Assembly: GCF_900100925.1 (NCBI RefSeq)
Contig: NZ_FNKO01000001.1
Span: 682,001-746,000, forward strand
Direction of reading: 5' to 3'
Length of the DNA: 64,000 nucleotides
From: Actinopolyspora saharensis
GTDB taxonomy: Bacteria > Actinomycetota > Actinomycetes > Mycobacteriales > Pseudonocardiaceae
Under the pieces are notes generated by a model that was not told the DNA's origin, made no database searches, and saw only the letters and a list, made by a program, of their open reading frames with translations. Shown here one piece after another: positions 1 through 7,715 of the stretch; positions within the stretch are counted from its first letter, which is position 1, and the number at the start of each line of letters is the position of its first letter. The position numbers and the translations under genes were made by a program.

Positions 1-995
1 CCCACGGCAAGGTCAACACCCGCACCCCGGGGCCCTACGGGGAGGAGGCCTCGCGGGACGTGCTCGCCGACGGCGAGTACTTCGGCGAGCAGGTGCTGCT
101 CGGCGGGCAGGAGGCCTGGCCGGTCACGGCCACCGCGCTGACCCCGTGCATCGTGCTGAGCCTGTCCCGCCGTGCCGTGAACGAGCTCGCCGAGCGCTCC
201 GAGTCGCTGCGCACCCACCTGGATCAGGTGCGCGGCCGCGCCCGGCCCGAGCACAACAAGCACGGCGAGGCGGTCATGCGGCTGTCCGCCGGGCACGACG
301 GCGAGCTCGAGCTGCCCGGCACGTTCGCCGACTACGATCTCAACCCCCGCGAGTACGAGCTCAGCGTCGCCCAGACGATCCTGCGCGTGCACACCCGGGT
401 CAACGACCTGTACAGCCAGCCGATGAACCAGCTCGACCAGCAGTTGCGGCTGACGGTGGAGGAGCTGCGCGAGCAGCAGGAGTCGGACCTGGTCAACAAT
501 CGCGAGTTCGGGCTGCTGCACAACGCCGATCTGCGGCAGCGTCTCCAGACCACCGGTGGTCCGCCCGGGCCGGGGGATCTCGACGAGCTGCTGTCCCGGC
601 GGCGCAGGTCCGAGTTCTTCCTCGCCCACCCGCGCACCATCGCCGCGTTCGGCCGCGAGTGCAACCGCCTGGGGGTCTACCCGGACAGCCTCGACGTGGA
701 CGGCACCCGGGTGATCGGCTGGCGCGGTGTTCCGCTGCTGCCCTGCAACAAGATCCCCATCAGCGCGGCCAACACCAGCTCGATCCTGGTCATGCGCACC
801 GGTGAGGACCACCAGGGCGTGGTCGGGCTGCACCAGACCGGCATCCCCGACGAGTACGCTGCCAGCCTGAACGTGCGGTTCATGGGCATCGATTCAAGGG
901 CCGTCACGTCGTACCTGGTCAGCGCGTACTACTCCGCCGCCGTGCTCACCCCGGATGCGCTCGGTGTGCTGGAGAACGTCGAGATCGCCCGCTGA
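1..995 (+). CDS. Family 2B encapsulin shell protein with cyclic-nucleotide-binding domain (5' truncated)
   Basis: The reading frame is already open at base 3, so the gene begins upstream of the window; the GTG at 60 is internal. The visible N-terminal part ([12 protein letters not shown], then [13 protein letters not shown]) is the end of a cNMP-binding domain. After a short linker comes the HK97-fold shell region, starting around [20 protein letters not shown] and running to the C-terminal [17 protein letters not shown]. This domain order is known for family 2B encapsulins of actinobacteria, which self-assemble into protein nanocompartments and package terpenoid enzymes such as 2-methylisoborneol synthase. 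The downstream polyprenyl synthase gene begins 13 nt after the stop, so the two are probably co-transcribed and the enzyme is the likely cargo (inference). Nothing visible is broken apart from the window edge. Confidence 0.85.
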   Translation, partial: HGKVNTRTPGPYGEEASRDVLADGEYFGEQVLLGGQEAWPVTATALTPCIVLSLSRRAVNELAERSESLRTHLDQVRGRARPEHNKHGEAVMRLSAGHDGELELPGTFADYDLNPREYELSVAQTILRVHTRVNDLYSQPMNQLDQQLRLTVEELREQQESDLVNNREFGLLHNADLRQRLQTTGGPPGPGDLDELLSRRRRSEFFLAHPRTIAAFGRECNRLGVYPDSLDVDGTRVIGWRGVPLLPCNKIPISAANTSSILVMRTGEDHQGVVGLHQTGIPDEYAASLNVRFMGIDSRAVTSYLVSAYYSAAVLTPDALGVLENVEIAR

Positions 996-1008
996 AAGGA
1001 GCACGGAC

Positions 1009-2052
1009 ATGGCCAGCCCCGATGTGCTCCCGCACGACGTCCCGGTCCAGGAGGCCTATCGCGCCCTGGATCTCGCGCGTGGTCGGGTCGATCCGGCGTT
1101 GCGGTCGGCTCTGGACACGTTGCCCGAGGACATGCGCCACATCGCTCGGTACCAGTTCGGCTGGATCGACGAGCACGGCAACTCCAGCGATGGTTCCGGC
1201 GGCAAGGCGCTGCGTCCCGCGCTGGCGCTGCTGGCCGCCGAGGCGGTCGGTGGCACGGTCGAGGAGGCGTTGCCCGCCGCGGTGGCCGTCGAGCTCGTGC
1301 ACAACTTCTCGCTGCTGCACGACGACGTCATCGACACCGACGCCACGCGTCGCCACCGTCCCACGGCCTGGACCGTGTTCGGGGCCAGCGCGGCGATCCT
1401 GGCCGGTGACGCCCTGCTGTCGCTGGCGTCCGAAGTGCTCGCCGACAGCGGGAACTCGGCCGCGCTGCCCGGGCTGCGGCTGCTGAACTCCACCGTCCAG
1501 GAGCTGATCCAGGGCCAGGTCACGGATCTGGCCTTCGAGCAGCGCAGCGATGTGGACGTCGCCGAGTGCCAACGCATGGCCGAGGCCAAGACCGCGGCGC
1601 TGCTGGCGAGCTCCTGCGAGCTCGGTGCCCTGTTCGCCGGTGCCGATGAGCAGCGGAGCGGGCACCTGCGCCGCTTCGGGCACGATCTCGGGCTGGCCTT
1701 CCAGCACGTCGACGACCTGCTCGGCATCTGGGGCGATCCCGCGGTCACGGGCAAGTCCGCCTACTCCGACCTGCACGCCCGCAAGAAGACCCTGCCGGTG
1801 GTGTTCGCGCTGAACTCGGGCAGTTCCGCCGGGCAGCGGCTGGCCGAGCACTACCACCAGCCGCCGACCTCGGAGTCGGATCTGACCGGCACCGCCGAGC
1901 TCGTCGACGCCGCCGGTGGGCGGGAGTGGAGTCACGCCCGCACCGACCAGCTGCTCGCCCAGGCCCTGGAGCAGCTCGAGGCGGCGGGGCTGACCGCCCG
2001 CACGCACGAGCTGACCGCGCTGGCGCACCTGGTCACCCGGCGCGACCACTAG
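1009..2052 (+). CDS. Polyprenyl (isoprenoid) diphosphate synthase, likely encapsulin cargo
   Basis: A 347-aa trans-isoprenyl diphosphate synthase, which condenses isopentenyl diphosphate with an allylic diphosphate. The first Asp-rich motif is LLHDDVID (Asp105, Asp106, Asp109), followed by RRHRP; the second is FQHVDDLLGIWGD (Asp235-236). The GGKALRP segment near residues 64-70 matches the substrate-binding GGKR/LRP block of the family. I chose ATG 1009 because AAAGGAG (995-1001) lies 7 nt upstream; the in-frame ATG at 955 lies inside the shell gene. The roughly 45 residues ahead of the enzyme core are polar and proline-containing, which could act as an encapsulation signal, since family 2 cargo is loaded through disordered N-termini (inference). 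Product chain length cannot be read from sequence. Confidence 0.9.
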   Translation: MASPDVLPHDVPVQEAYRALDLARGRVDPALRSALDTLPEDMRHIARYQFGWIDEHGNSSDGSGGKALRPALALLAAEAVGGTVEEALPAAVAVELVHNFSLLHDDVIDTDATRRHRPTAWTVFGASAAILAGDALLSLASEVLADSGNSAALPGLRLLNSTVQELIQGQVTDLAFEQRSDVDVAECQRMAEAKTAALLASSCELGALFAGADEQRSGHLRRFGHDLGLAFQHVDDLLGIWGDPAVTGKSAYSDLHARKKTLPVVFALNSGSSAGQRLAEHYHQPPTSESDLTGTAELVDAAGGREWSHARTDQLLAQALEQLEAAGLTARTHELTALAHLVTRRDH

Positions 2053-2089
2053 GCGCCGGGCGCGGTCGGGCGCGCCCAGTGTGGACGCG

Positions 2090-2136
2090 GGGACGGGCCG
2101 GGGTGGGCAGTGTGGTCGTCCATCCCGGCCGGTCCC
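2090..2136. terminator. Long GC-rich hairpin between convergent genes
   Basis: Two 17-nt arms (2090-2106 and 2120-2136) pair at 15 of 17 positions around a 13-nt loop, in the gap between the convergent polyprenyl synthase and beta-helix/AAA genes. There is no T-run, as is common for actinobacterial terminators. It could serve both strands. Confidence 0.55.
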
Positions 2137-2171
2137 GGTCCGCGGGGCTTGCCGGCTTGCCCCGGTCCGGT

Positions 2172-4559
2172 TCATCCCGGTGCGTCCGCCTTGATGCCGT
2201 CGACGTCCTCGGCGGTCAGCCGGGTCAGGTCGGCGGTGGAGGTGTCCGGCGAGACCGACAGCCGCGAGGCCTGGTGGTCGACCATCCGCTCGAAGGTCTT
2301 GCGCGCGGTCCGGCCGTTGCCGAAGGTGCCGTCCTTGGGCAGCGCCTCGAAGTGCTCGAGCAGCGCGTCGGCGGCGCCGTCCTCGAGCTGGTAGTCGTGC
2401 TTGGCGCACTCCTGGCGCACGATCGTGACCAGTTCCGCGGCGGTGTAGTTGGTGAACTCGATGGTCCGGCTGAAGCGGGACTCCAGTCCGGGGTTGGAGG
2501 CCAGGAACTCGCGCATCTCCCTGGAGTAGCCCGCCACGATCACCACCACCTCGTCGCGGTGGTCCTCCATCAGTTTGACCAGGGTGTCGATGGCCTCCTT
2601 GCCGAAGTCCGGCCCGGACCCGCCGGAGGAGTTGCTCAGGGTGTAGGCCTCGTCGAGGAAGAGCACGCCGCCGAGCGCCTTGTTGAACTCCTCGGTGGTC
2701 TTGATCGCGGTGCCGCCGACGACGTCGGCGACCAGGTCGGCGCGGGAGACCTCGACCAGGTGCCCGGAGGCGAGCACGTCCAGCTCGGCCAGTATCGCGC
2801 CGTAGAGCCGGGCCACGGTGGTCTTGCCGGTGCCCGGTGCCCCGGCGAAGACCAGGTGTCGGCTCATCGGGGGAGCCGACAGGCCTGCTTCCTGACGCCG
2901 CTTGGCCATCTTGTTCAGGTTCACCAGCGTGGTGACGTCGTGCTTGACGCCTTCCAACCCCACCAGCGAGGTCAACTCCCGCATGGGTTCGCTGCGCTGG
3001 GCCGTCTCCTCGGGCGTCGCCGCGTCGTCGTCCCGGCTCGCGGTGTCGTGCGTGTCCGGGGTTCCGTTGCCGGTGCTGGTGAGGCGCTCCACGGTCAGCG
3101 CTCCCGAGGGGACCGCGCGTCGCAGACCGGCTCCCCGGTTGTCACCTGTCGTGCAGTCGCGGATCACCACGGTTTCCGCCGAGCGCACAGTGATGCCGTC
3201 GGCCGCGTTCTCGGCGAACTCCGATTCGGACAGTTCGGCTCGGCCGGAGGGATCGATCCGTGTTCCGCCGGATCGTCCGGAGCGCACGCGGCAGCGGTTC
3301 AGTCGGATCCCGCCCCGCTCGCCGATGTGGACTCCGTCGCCGCCGGAGCGGTGGACGTCGCAGTCCTCGAAGGTGGCGTTCGTGGAGCGGACCACCGCCA
3401 CCCCGGAGCCGCTCGTGTCCCGCACGCTGCACCCGTGCACCAGTGCCGACCCGTCGTCGGCGACGAGCACGCCCACCTCGCCGGCCCGTTCGATCTCGAC
3501 GTGGTCCAGTCCGGCCCGCGCCTCGGTGGTGATCTCCACGGCCGCGCCCGCCGGGTCGGTGATCCGCAGTCGGTGGATCGTGGGGGTGGCGCCGGTGCTC
3601 GCTGTCAGTCCGGTTCCCGCGCACTCGTGGAGGGTGAGCCGCTCGAGCTGGGTGCTCGCCTCGTTCGCGAGGGTGACTCCCGTCCCGCGCACGCCGGTGA
3701 TCGCGCAGTCGCGGACGGTTCCGGTGGCCCCGCCGGTGATTCGGAGACCGTGGTGGGTGCTGCGGGCCACGGTGCACTGCTCCAGCACGGTGTGGCCGGG
3801 GGAGGCCAGCAGCATCCCGTCGGCCTCGGCCCCGTCGACGGAGCACTCGGTCAGTTCCACGGTCGAGGTGGTGGCCAGGTAGCAGCCGATGCCGCGGTTC
3901 TCGCGCGCTGCCAGCCGGGTCAGCGTGGCCGAGGCCTGGTCCTCCACGGCCAGCGCGGGTTTGAGCGCGCCGGTGATCGTGAGGTCGGTCCCGTCGATGC
4001 GGCCGTGCCCGTTCAGGCACAGGCCGTTGCCCTCCGCCCGTTCGACCGTGCACGAGCGCAGCGTGAGCGCGCCGTGCTCGGCTGCCACGATTCCCGAGGT
4101 CCCGGTTTCGGTGACGGTGCATCCCTCGATCGCGTTGTCGCCGGTCGAGGTGACCACCGCTCCGGCCCCTTCGGGGTTGCGGATCGAGCAGTCGCGCAGC
4201 GCCAGGACGCCGTGGCCGTGGGCGTAGGCCGCTGTCCAGGCGGTCGCCTCGATTCGGCACTCGGTGAGGGTCAGTCGACCGGCTCCGGTCACGGCCGCTG
4301 GGGTTTCGGGGTCGGTCGAGCGCAGGCTCACCCCGCTGAGCTGCGTGGTGGCCTCGGCCGCGACCACCGGCCCGCGCGTGGTGGTGATCTCGACGGTGTC
4401 GGGCCCGTCCTCGGCGGTGATCGTGACCGGTGTGCTCGGTGCCAGGTTCTCCGCGTAGTGCCCGGGGGCGACGTGCACCGTGGCCCCTGCGGGAGCGGCC
4501 TCCACCGCTTCGGTGATCGACCGGTGGCAGCCGGGCGTGCCCGGTGAGACGATGATCAA
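2172..4559 (-). CDS. Right-handed parallel beta-helix protein fused to CbxX/EccA-type AAA+ ATPase
   Basis: A 795-aa protein. Residues ~1-470 form a long run of parallel beta-helix rungs: recurring patterns such as LTECRIEAT, LRDCSIRN, IEGCTVTETG and LEQCTVARS at ~20-24 aa spacing. The opening segment (PGCHRSITEAVEAAPAGATVHVAPGHY) is a pectate-lyase-like helix cap. Residues ~525-795 are an AAA+ domain of the CbxX/CfqX/SpoVK type that also forms the C-terminus of EccA, with Walker A GAPGTGKTT (~residue 573) and Walker B GGVLFLDEAY (~635). Start: TTG 4559 follows GAAAGGA at 5-nt spacing; reading frame further upstream overlaps the regulator antisense. It is separated from the LAL gene by 62 nt and probably co-transcribed with it. 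Likely role is a cytosolic chaperone/unfoldase for T7SS substrates (inference), the helix replacing the TPR part of classical EccA. Confidence 0.85.
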   Translation of the reverse strand: MIIVSPGTPGCHRSITEAVEAAPAGATVHVAPGHYAENLAPSTPVTITAEDGPDTVEITTTRGPVVAAEATTQLSGVSLRSTDPETPAAVTGAGRLTLTECRIEATAWTAAYAHGHGVLALRDCSIRNPEGAGAVVTSTGDNAIEGCTVTETGTSGIVAAEHGALTLRSCTVERAEGNGLCLNGHGRIDGTDLTITGALKPALAVEDQASATLTRLAARENRGIGCYLATTSTVELTECSVDGAEADGMLLASPGHTVLEQCTVARSTHHGLRITGGATGTVRDCAITGVRGTGVTLANEASTQLERLTLHECAGTGLTASTGATPTIHRLRITDPAGAAVEITTEARAGLDHVEIERAGEVGVLVADDGSALVHGCSVRDTSGSGVAVVRSTNATFEDCDVHRSGGDGVHIGERGGIRLNRCRVRSGRSGGTRIDPSGRAELSESEFAENAADGITVRSAETVVIRDCTTGDNRGAGLRRAVPSGALTVERLTSTGNGTPDTHDTASRDDDAATPEETAQRSEPMRELTSLVGLEGVKHDVTTLVNLNKMAKRRQEAGLSAPPMSRHLVFAGAPGTGKTTVARLYGAILAELDVLASGHLVEVSRADLVADVVGGTAIKTTEEFNKALGGVLFLDEAYTLSNSSGGSGPDFGKEAIDTLVKLMEDHRDEVVVIVAGYSREMREFLASNPGLESRFSRTIEFTNYTAAELVTIVRQECAKHDYQLEDGAADALLEHFEALPKDGTFGNGRTARKTFERMVDHQASRLSVSPDTSTADLTRLTAEDVDGIKADAPG

Positions 4560-4621
4560 CGCTGTCCTTTCTCGTGCTCGGTCGGCGCGTGCCCGGAAGC
4601 GGCGTTCGTGCCGCTTCGCGC

Positions 4622-7450
4622 TCAGCCGTTCGGGAGTCTTCCCTCCAGCCGAGCGGTGGCCAGTTCCACGCGGGAGCGGTAGCCGGTGCGGGCGAACAGT
4701 TTGGTCAGGTGGCTTTCCACGGTTTTCTCGCTGGCCTGCACCGCCATCGCGATCTGACGGTTGGTGTGGCCGTCGCTGACCAGGTCGATGATCCGGTTCT
4801 CGGTGCTCGACAGCGGCTCCTTCGGACCGCGTGAGCGGGTCAGCGCGATTCCGCGGCTGCGCATCAGGTCGCTGAAGAGCCCGCGTCCGTAGGAGGAGCC
4901 GAACCGCTTGACCAGGGCGTAGCCCTCGTGCAACCACGGTTGCGGTTCGTCGAGGAGGTCTCCTGCCGCCGCGCAGCCGTGGGCGACCCGGGGGGCGTCG
5001 CCGCGCTGCCTGGCCAGCTGGATGCCCTCGCGGAGGGACGTCGGGTCCGAGCGCACCATTCCGCCCGCGATCAGCGCCGCCTCCCGGGCCGACGGGGTGC
5101 GGTGGCGCGCCTCGAACGTTGTCAGCTCTTCGAGCATCCGCTCGGCACCGTCCCGGTCGCCGATCCGGACGCTGTAGTCGATCAGTCGTTCGAGCAGTCG
5201 TTCCAGGCCTGCCGTGCTGCCCCGGTCGCGGTGGCGCTGGTAGTCCCGCCACCCGTCCGCGACGGCCGCGGCGGTGTGGCCGCGGCGGTGCCGCAGGCCG
5301 CAGCGCACCCAGGCGACGAGGTGGCCGCAGGCGAATCCGTGCTGGATGCGGGCCAACCACTCCTCGGCACGGCGGAAGTGGCCGCGGGCCGCGCAGATCT
5401 CCGCCGCGACCACTCGGGTGAGGTGGTGCGCCAGGGAACTTCGGGCGTGCGGGCGGGCCGCCTCCAGGGAGCGGGCCGTCGACAGCGCCGTGTCCCACTC
5501 GCCGGTGTGGTAGTGGTGCAGCACTCCTCGGTAACCGCGGGACCGCCCGTGGTGGGACTGTCCATCGTGGTGGTTGCCGAGGAGCAGTTCCAGGGCCGTG
5601 GTGTGGTCGAGCATGCTTCCCGCCTCGCGCAGCTGCTCGGTGTCCGGGGCGTGCCGTTTCGGGTGGCGGCGTTGCCACCACGCGAGGGTCTGCCGGAACT
5701 CCTCGTGCTCGCCTTCCGCGGCGTTGAGCAGCATCAGCACGGCGTCGAGGGCGGTGGTCGACCGTGTCTCGTCCTGTTCGGAGGAGAAGGGGCCGAACAG
5801 CGTGTTGAGCGTGGTGGTGGCCTCGCGCACGCGCCCGCGGAACAGCGCGGAGAAGAACCGGCGCATCGCGTCGGTGTTCTCGTCGCGGGTGGTCACCAGG
5901 GCGAACAGCCGCGTCGCGTGGTGGAGCTCGGTGATGCGGCCTTCGTGCAGCTGCACCAGGAACCAGCAGATCGCGAGATCGGCCAGGGTCGCCGCGTCGT
6001 CGCTTCCGTAGGGGGCGGGGCCTTCCGGGCCGTCCTCGGGCGGGAACGCGTCCAGCAGGGCGGGCAGCACGGTTCCGAGGTCGTCGGCCAGTTCCCGGAA
6101 TCGGTGCTGGAACAGCTGCAGTCGGGTCATCGCCTCCAGCAGTCTCGGCAGCCGCCGGTCCGAGCCGGGCAGCCGGGCCACTGCCGCGCGGTAGCGCTCG
6201 GCGGCCCGCGTCGGGGCCGTGCGCGCGGCTGCGTCCGCCTCGGCGATCAGGACTTCCACACCGCTGCGGCCACCGGATTCGGGGCCCGCCGCGACGAGGT
6301 GGTGGGCCAGCGCCGACCGGTCCACCGCGCCCCCGCGCTCGTGCTGGGCGAGCATGCGTCGGGCGAGCGCGTCGTGCACCGCGCGCGGTGTTCGGGATCC
6401 CTCGCGGGCCAGCGCCGTTCCCAGCGCGGGCACCGGCAGGTGCACCCGTCCGCTGGTCTCGCGCAGGACGTCGTCGCGGACCAGCCGGTCCAGCACCCGT
6501 CCGCAGGCGTGCAGTTCGACGTCGGCGGTCTCGGCGAGTACCGGCAGGTCGTTCACGTCGAACTCGCCGAGCACTGCCAGGGTCCACACGATCCGGTCGG
6601 CACCGGGACCGCAGTCGTGCACCCGTCGGAGCAGTTCGTGGTCGGCGGTCAGCGCGATCGGTTCCTCGGGGGGTCGCAGGCACAGGTGCTCGTCGATGAT
6701 CACGAGACGTTCCTCGGAGCGCAGCGCCCGCACGGTCGAACGCAGCGTTCGCGGGTTTCCGAACAGTGGTCCCAGGGCCGCGTGCAGCGCCGCGGTCGTG
6801 GCCGGGTCGACGGCCGCCTGGCCCCCGGACCACCGCGCCAGCAGTGCTGTGACGTCGTCCTCGGGCAGGGGAGGAAGGTCCAGCACGGAGTCGGCGAGGT
6901 TCACCAGCTGCTGGTGCGCTCCCCACGAGGTGCCGCCGACCGTGGTCAGCACCACGCCGCCGGCCGCGCGGACCCCGTGGGCCAGCGAGGCCAGTGCGGA
7001 GGCCGACTCGAGGGCGATGTGGTCGATGTCCTCGATCACCAGGACGGTGCGCTGCCCGCGCGCCAGCTGGGTCAGCGCGCGGGTGAGCTCGTGCACCAGG
7101 GGCAGCGGGTTGCAGAGCGAGGAGCCGGCGTCGTGCTGCCGCAGTTGTGCCGCCGCCGCGACGGTCTCGAGCAGTTCGGGGGCGCGGCGGTGGTCGTCCA
7201 CGCGTCGACGCACGGCTTCCAGCAGCGTGTCGAACATGCGCGGTGTCGGCACGGTGGCTGAGAGCGAGAGCACCTGCACGTCGTGTCGCAGCCAGTTCTT
7301 CGTGGCGGCCTCGATCAGGGCGGTCTTGCCCGAGCCGGTGGGGCCGCGCAGGACCAGCAGTGCTCCGGCTCGGCCGGTGGCGTGGACGGTGTCGTCGAGT
7401 CGGGCCCACTGCTCGTCCCGGCCGAGGATCGTGCTGTGCTCGCGAGCCAT
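4622..7450 (-). CDS. LAL-type (large ATP-binding) LuxR-family transcriptional regulator
   Basis: A 942-aa MalT/LAL-type regulator. The N-terminal P-loop ATPase has Walker A RGPTGSGKT (residues ~35-43) and Walker B TVLVIEDID (~138-146). A long alpha-helical, TPR-like middle region follows. The C-terminal LuxR/GerE helix-turn-helix covers ~875-935 (LSSTENRIIDLVSDGHTNRQIA, then EKTVESHLTKLFARTGYRSR). ATG 7450 has GGAAGAAAG upstream. It is transcribed divergently from a paralogous LAL gene at 7716 and lies directly upstream of the beta-helix/AAA gene, so it is a strong candidate to control the secretion locus. The inducing ligand is unknown. Confidence 0.88.
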   Translation of the reverse strand: MAREHSTILGRDEQWARLDDTVHATGRAGALLVLRGPTGSGKTALIEAATKNWLRHDVQVLSLSATVPTPRMFDTLLEAVRRRVDDHRRAPELLETVAAAAQLRQHDAGSSLCNPLPLVHELTRALTQLARGQRTVLVIEDIDHIALESASALASLAHGVRAAGGVVLTTVGGTSWGAHQQLVNLADSVLDLPPLPEDDVTALLARWSGGQAAVDPATTAALHAALGPLFGNPRTLRSTVRALRSEERLVIIDEHLCLRPPEEPIALTADHELLRRVHDCGPGADRIVWTLAVLGEFDVNDLPVLAETADVELHACGRVLDRLVRDDVLRETSGRVHLPVPALGTALAREGSRTPRAVHDALARRMLAQHERGGAVDRSALAHHLVAAGPESGGRSGVEVLIAEADAAARTAPTRAAERYRAAVARLPGSDRRLPRLLEAMTRLQLFQHRFRELADDLGTVLPALLDAFPPEDGPEGPAPYGSDDAATLADLAICWFLVQLHEGRITELHHATRLFALVTTRDENTDAMRRFFSALFRGRVREATTTLNTLFGPFSSEQDETRSTTALDAVLMLLNAAEGEHEEFRQTLAWWQRRHPKRHAPDTEQLREAGSMLDHTTALELLLGNHHDGQSHHGRSRGYRGVLHHYHTGEWDTALSTARSLEAARPHARSSLAHHLTRVVAAEICAARGHFRRAEEWLARIQHGFACGHLVAWVRCGLRHRRGHTAAAVADGWRDYQRHRDRGSTAGLERLLERLIDYSVRIGDRDGAERMLEELTTFEARHRTPSAREAALIAGGMVRSDPTSLREGIQLARQRGDAPRVAHGCAAAGDLLDEPQPWLHEGYALVKRFGSSYGRGLFSDLMRSRGIALTRSRGPKEPLSSTENRIIDLVSDGHTNRQIAMAVQASEKTVESHLTKLFARTGYRSRVELATARLEGRLPNG

Positions 7451-7578
7451 TCGTCTTTCTTCCTGGTGCGCGTGGGTGCCGACGTGCGGTGTCGCTCGTC
7501 CGGTGGGGCGAGGCGCCCTCGTTGTTATCCGGGATGTGAACGCCCCCGCCAGTGTTGGTAATCACGATGCCCTAGATG

Positions 7579-7592
7579 GAGGGAGATCCCTC
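7579..7592. promoter_or_regulatory. Inverted repeat, candidate LAL operator (copy 1)
   Basis: GAGGGA-GA-TCCCTC is a perfect 6-bp-arm inverted repeat in the 265-bp gap between two divergent LAL genes, ~130 nt from the left start and ~124 nt from the right start. The 13-mer AGGGAGATCCCTC recurs exactly at 46031-46043, and related sites occur at 34811 and 37863. Operator function is inferred from position and recurrence. Confidence 0.5.
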
Positions 7593-7715
7593 GCGTGGAC
7601 CACAATGGATCACCATGAGATCGAGGCGCGTCCGGTCGTCCGACGTCCCGTCCCACCCCGGCGCTAGCGGTTTCGGCGGCTGCGAGCGCCGAGGGCCGCG
7701 AGTGCGCGGGGACCG

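Noticed and set aside
1926..4547. Open plus-strand frame opposite the beta-helix/AAA gene
   Set aside because: Low-complexity GC shadow with no recognisable domain; the minus strand has a complete beta-helix and AAA+ domain.
4928..7261. Open plus-strand frame opposite the left LAL gene
   Set aside because: Antisense shadow; the minus-strand product has Walker and LuxR motifs end to end.
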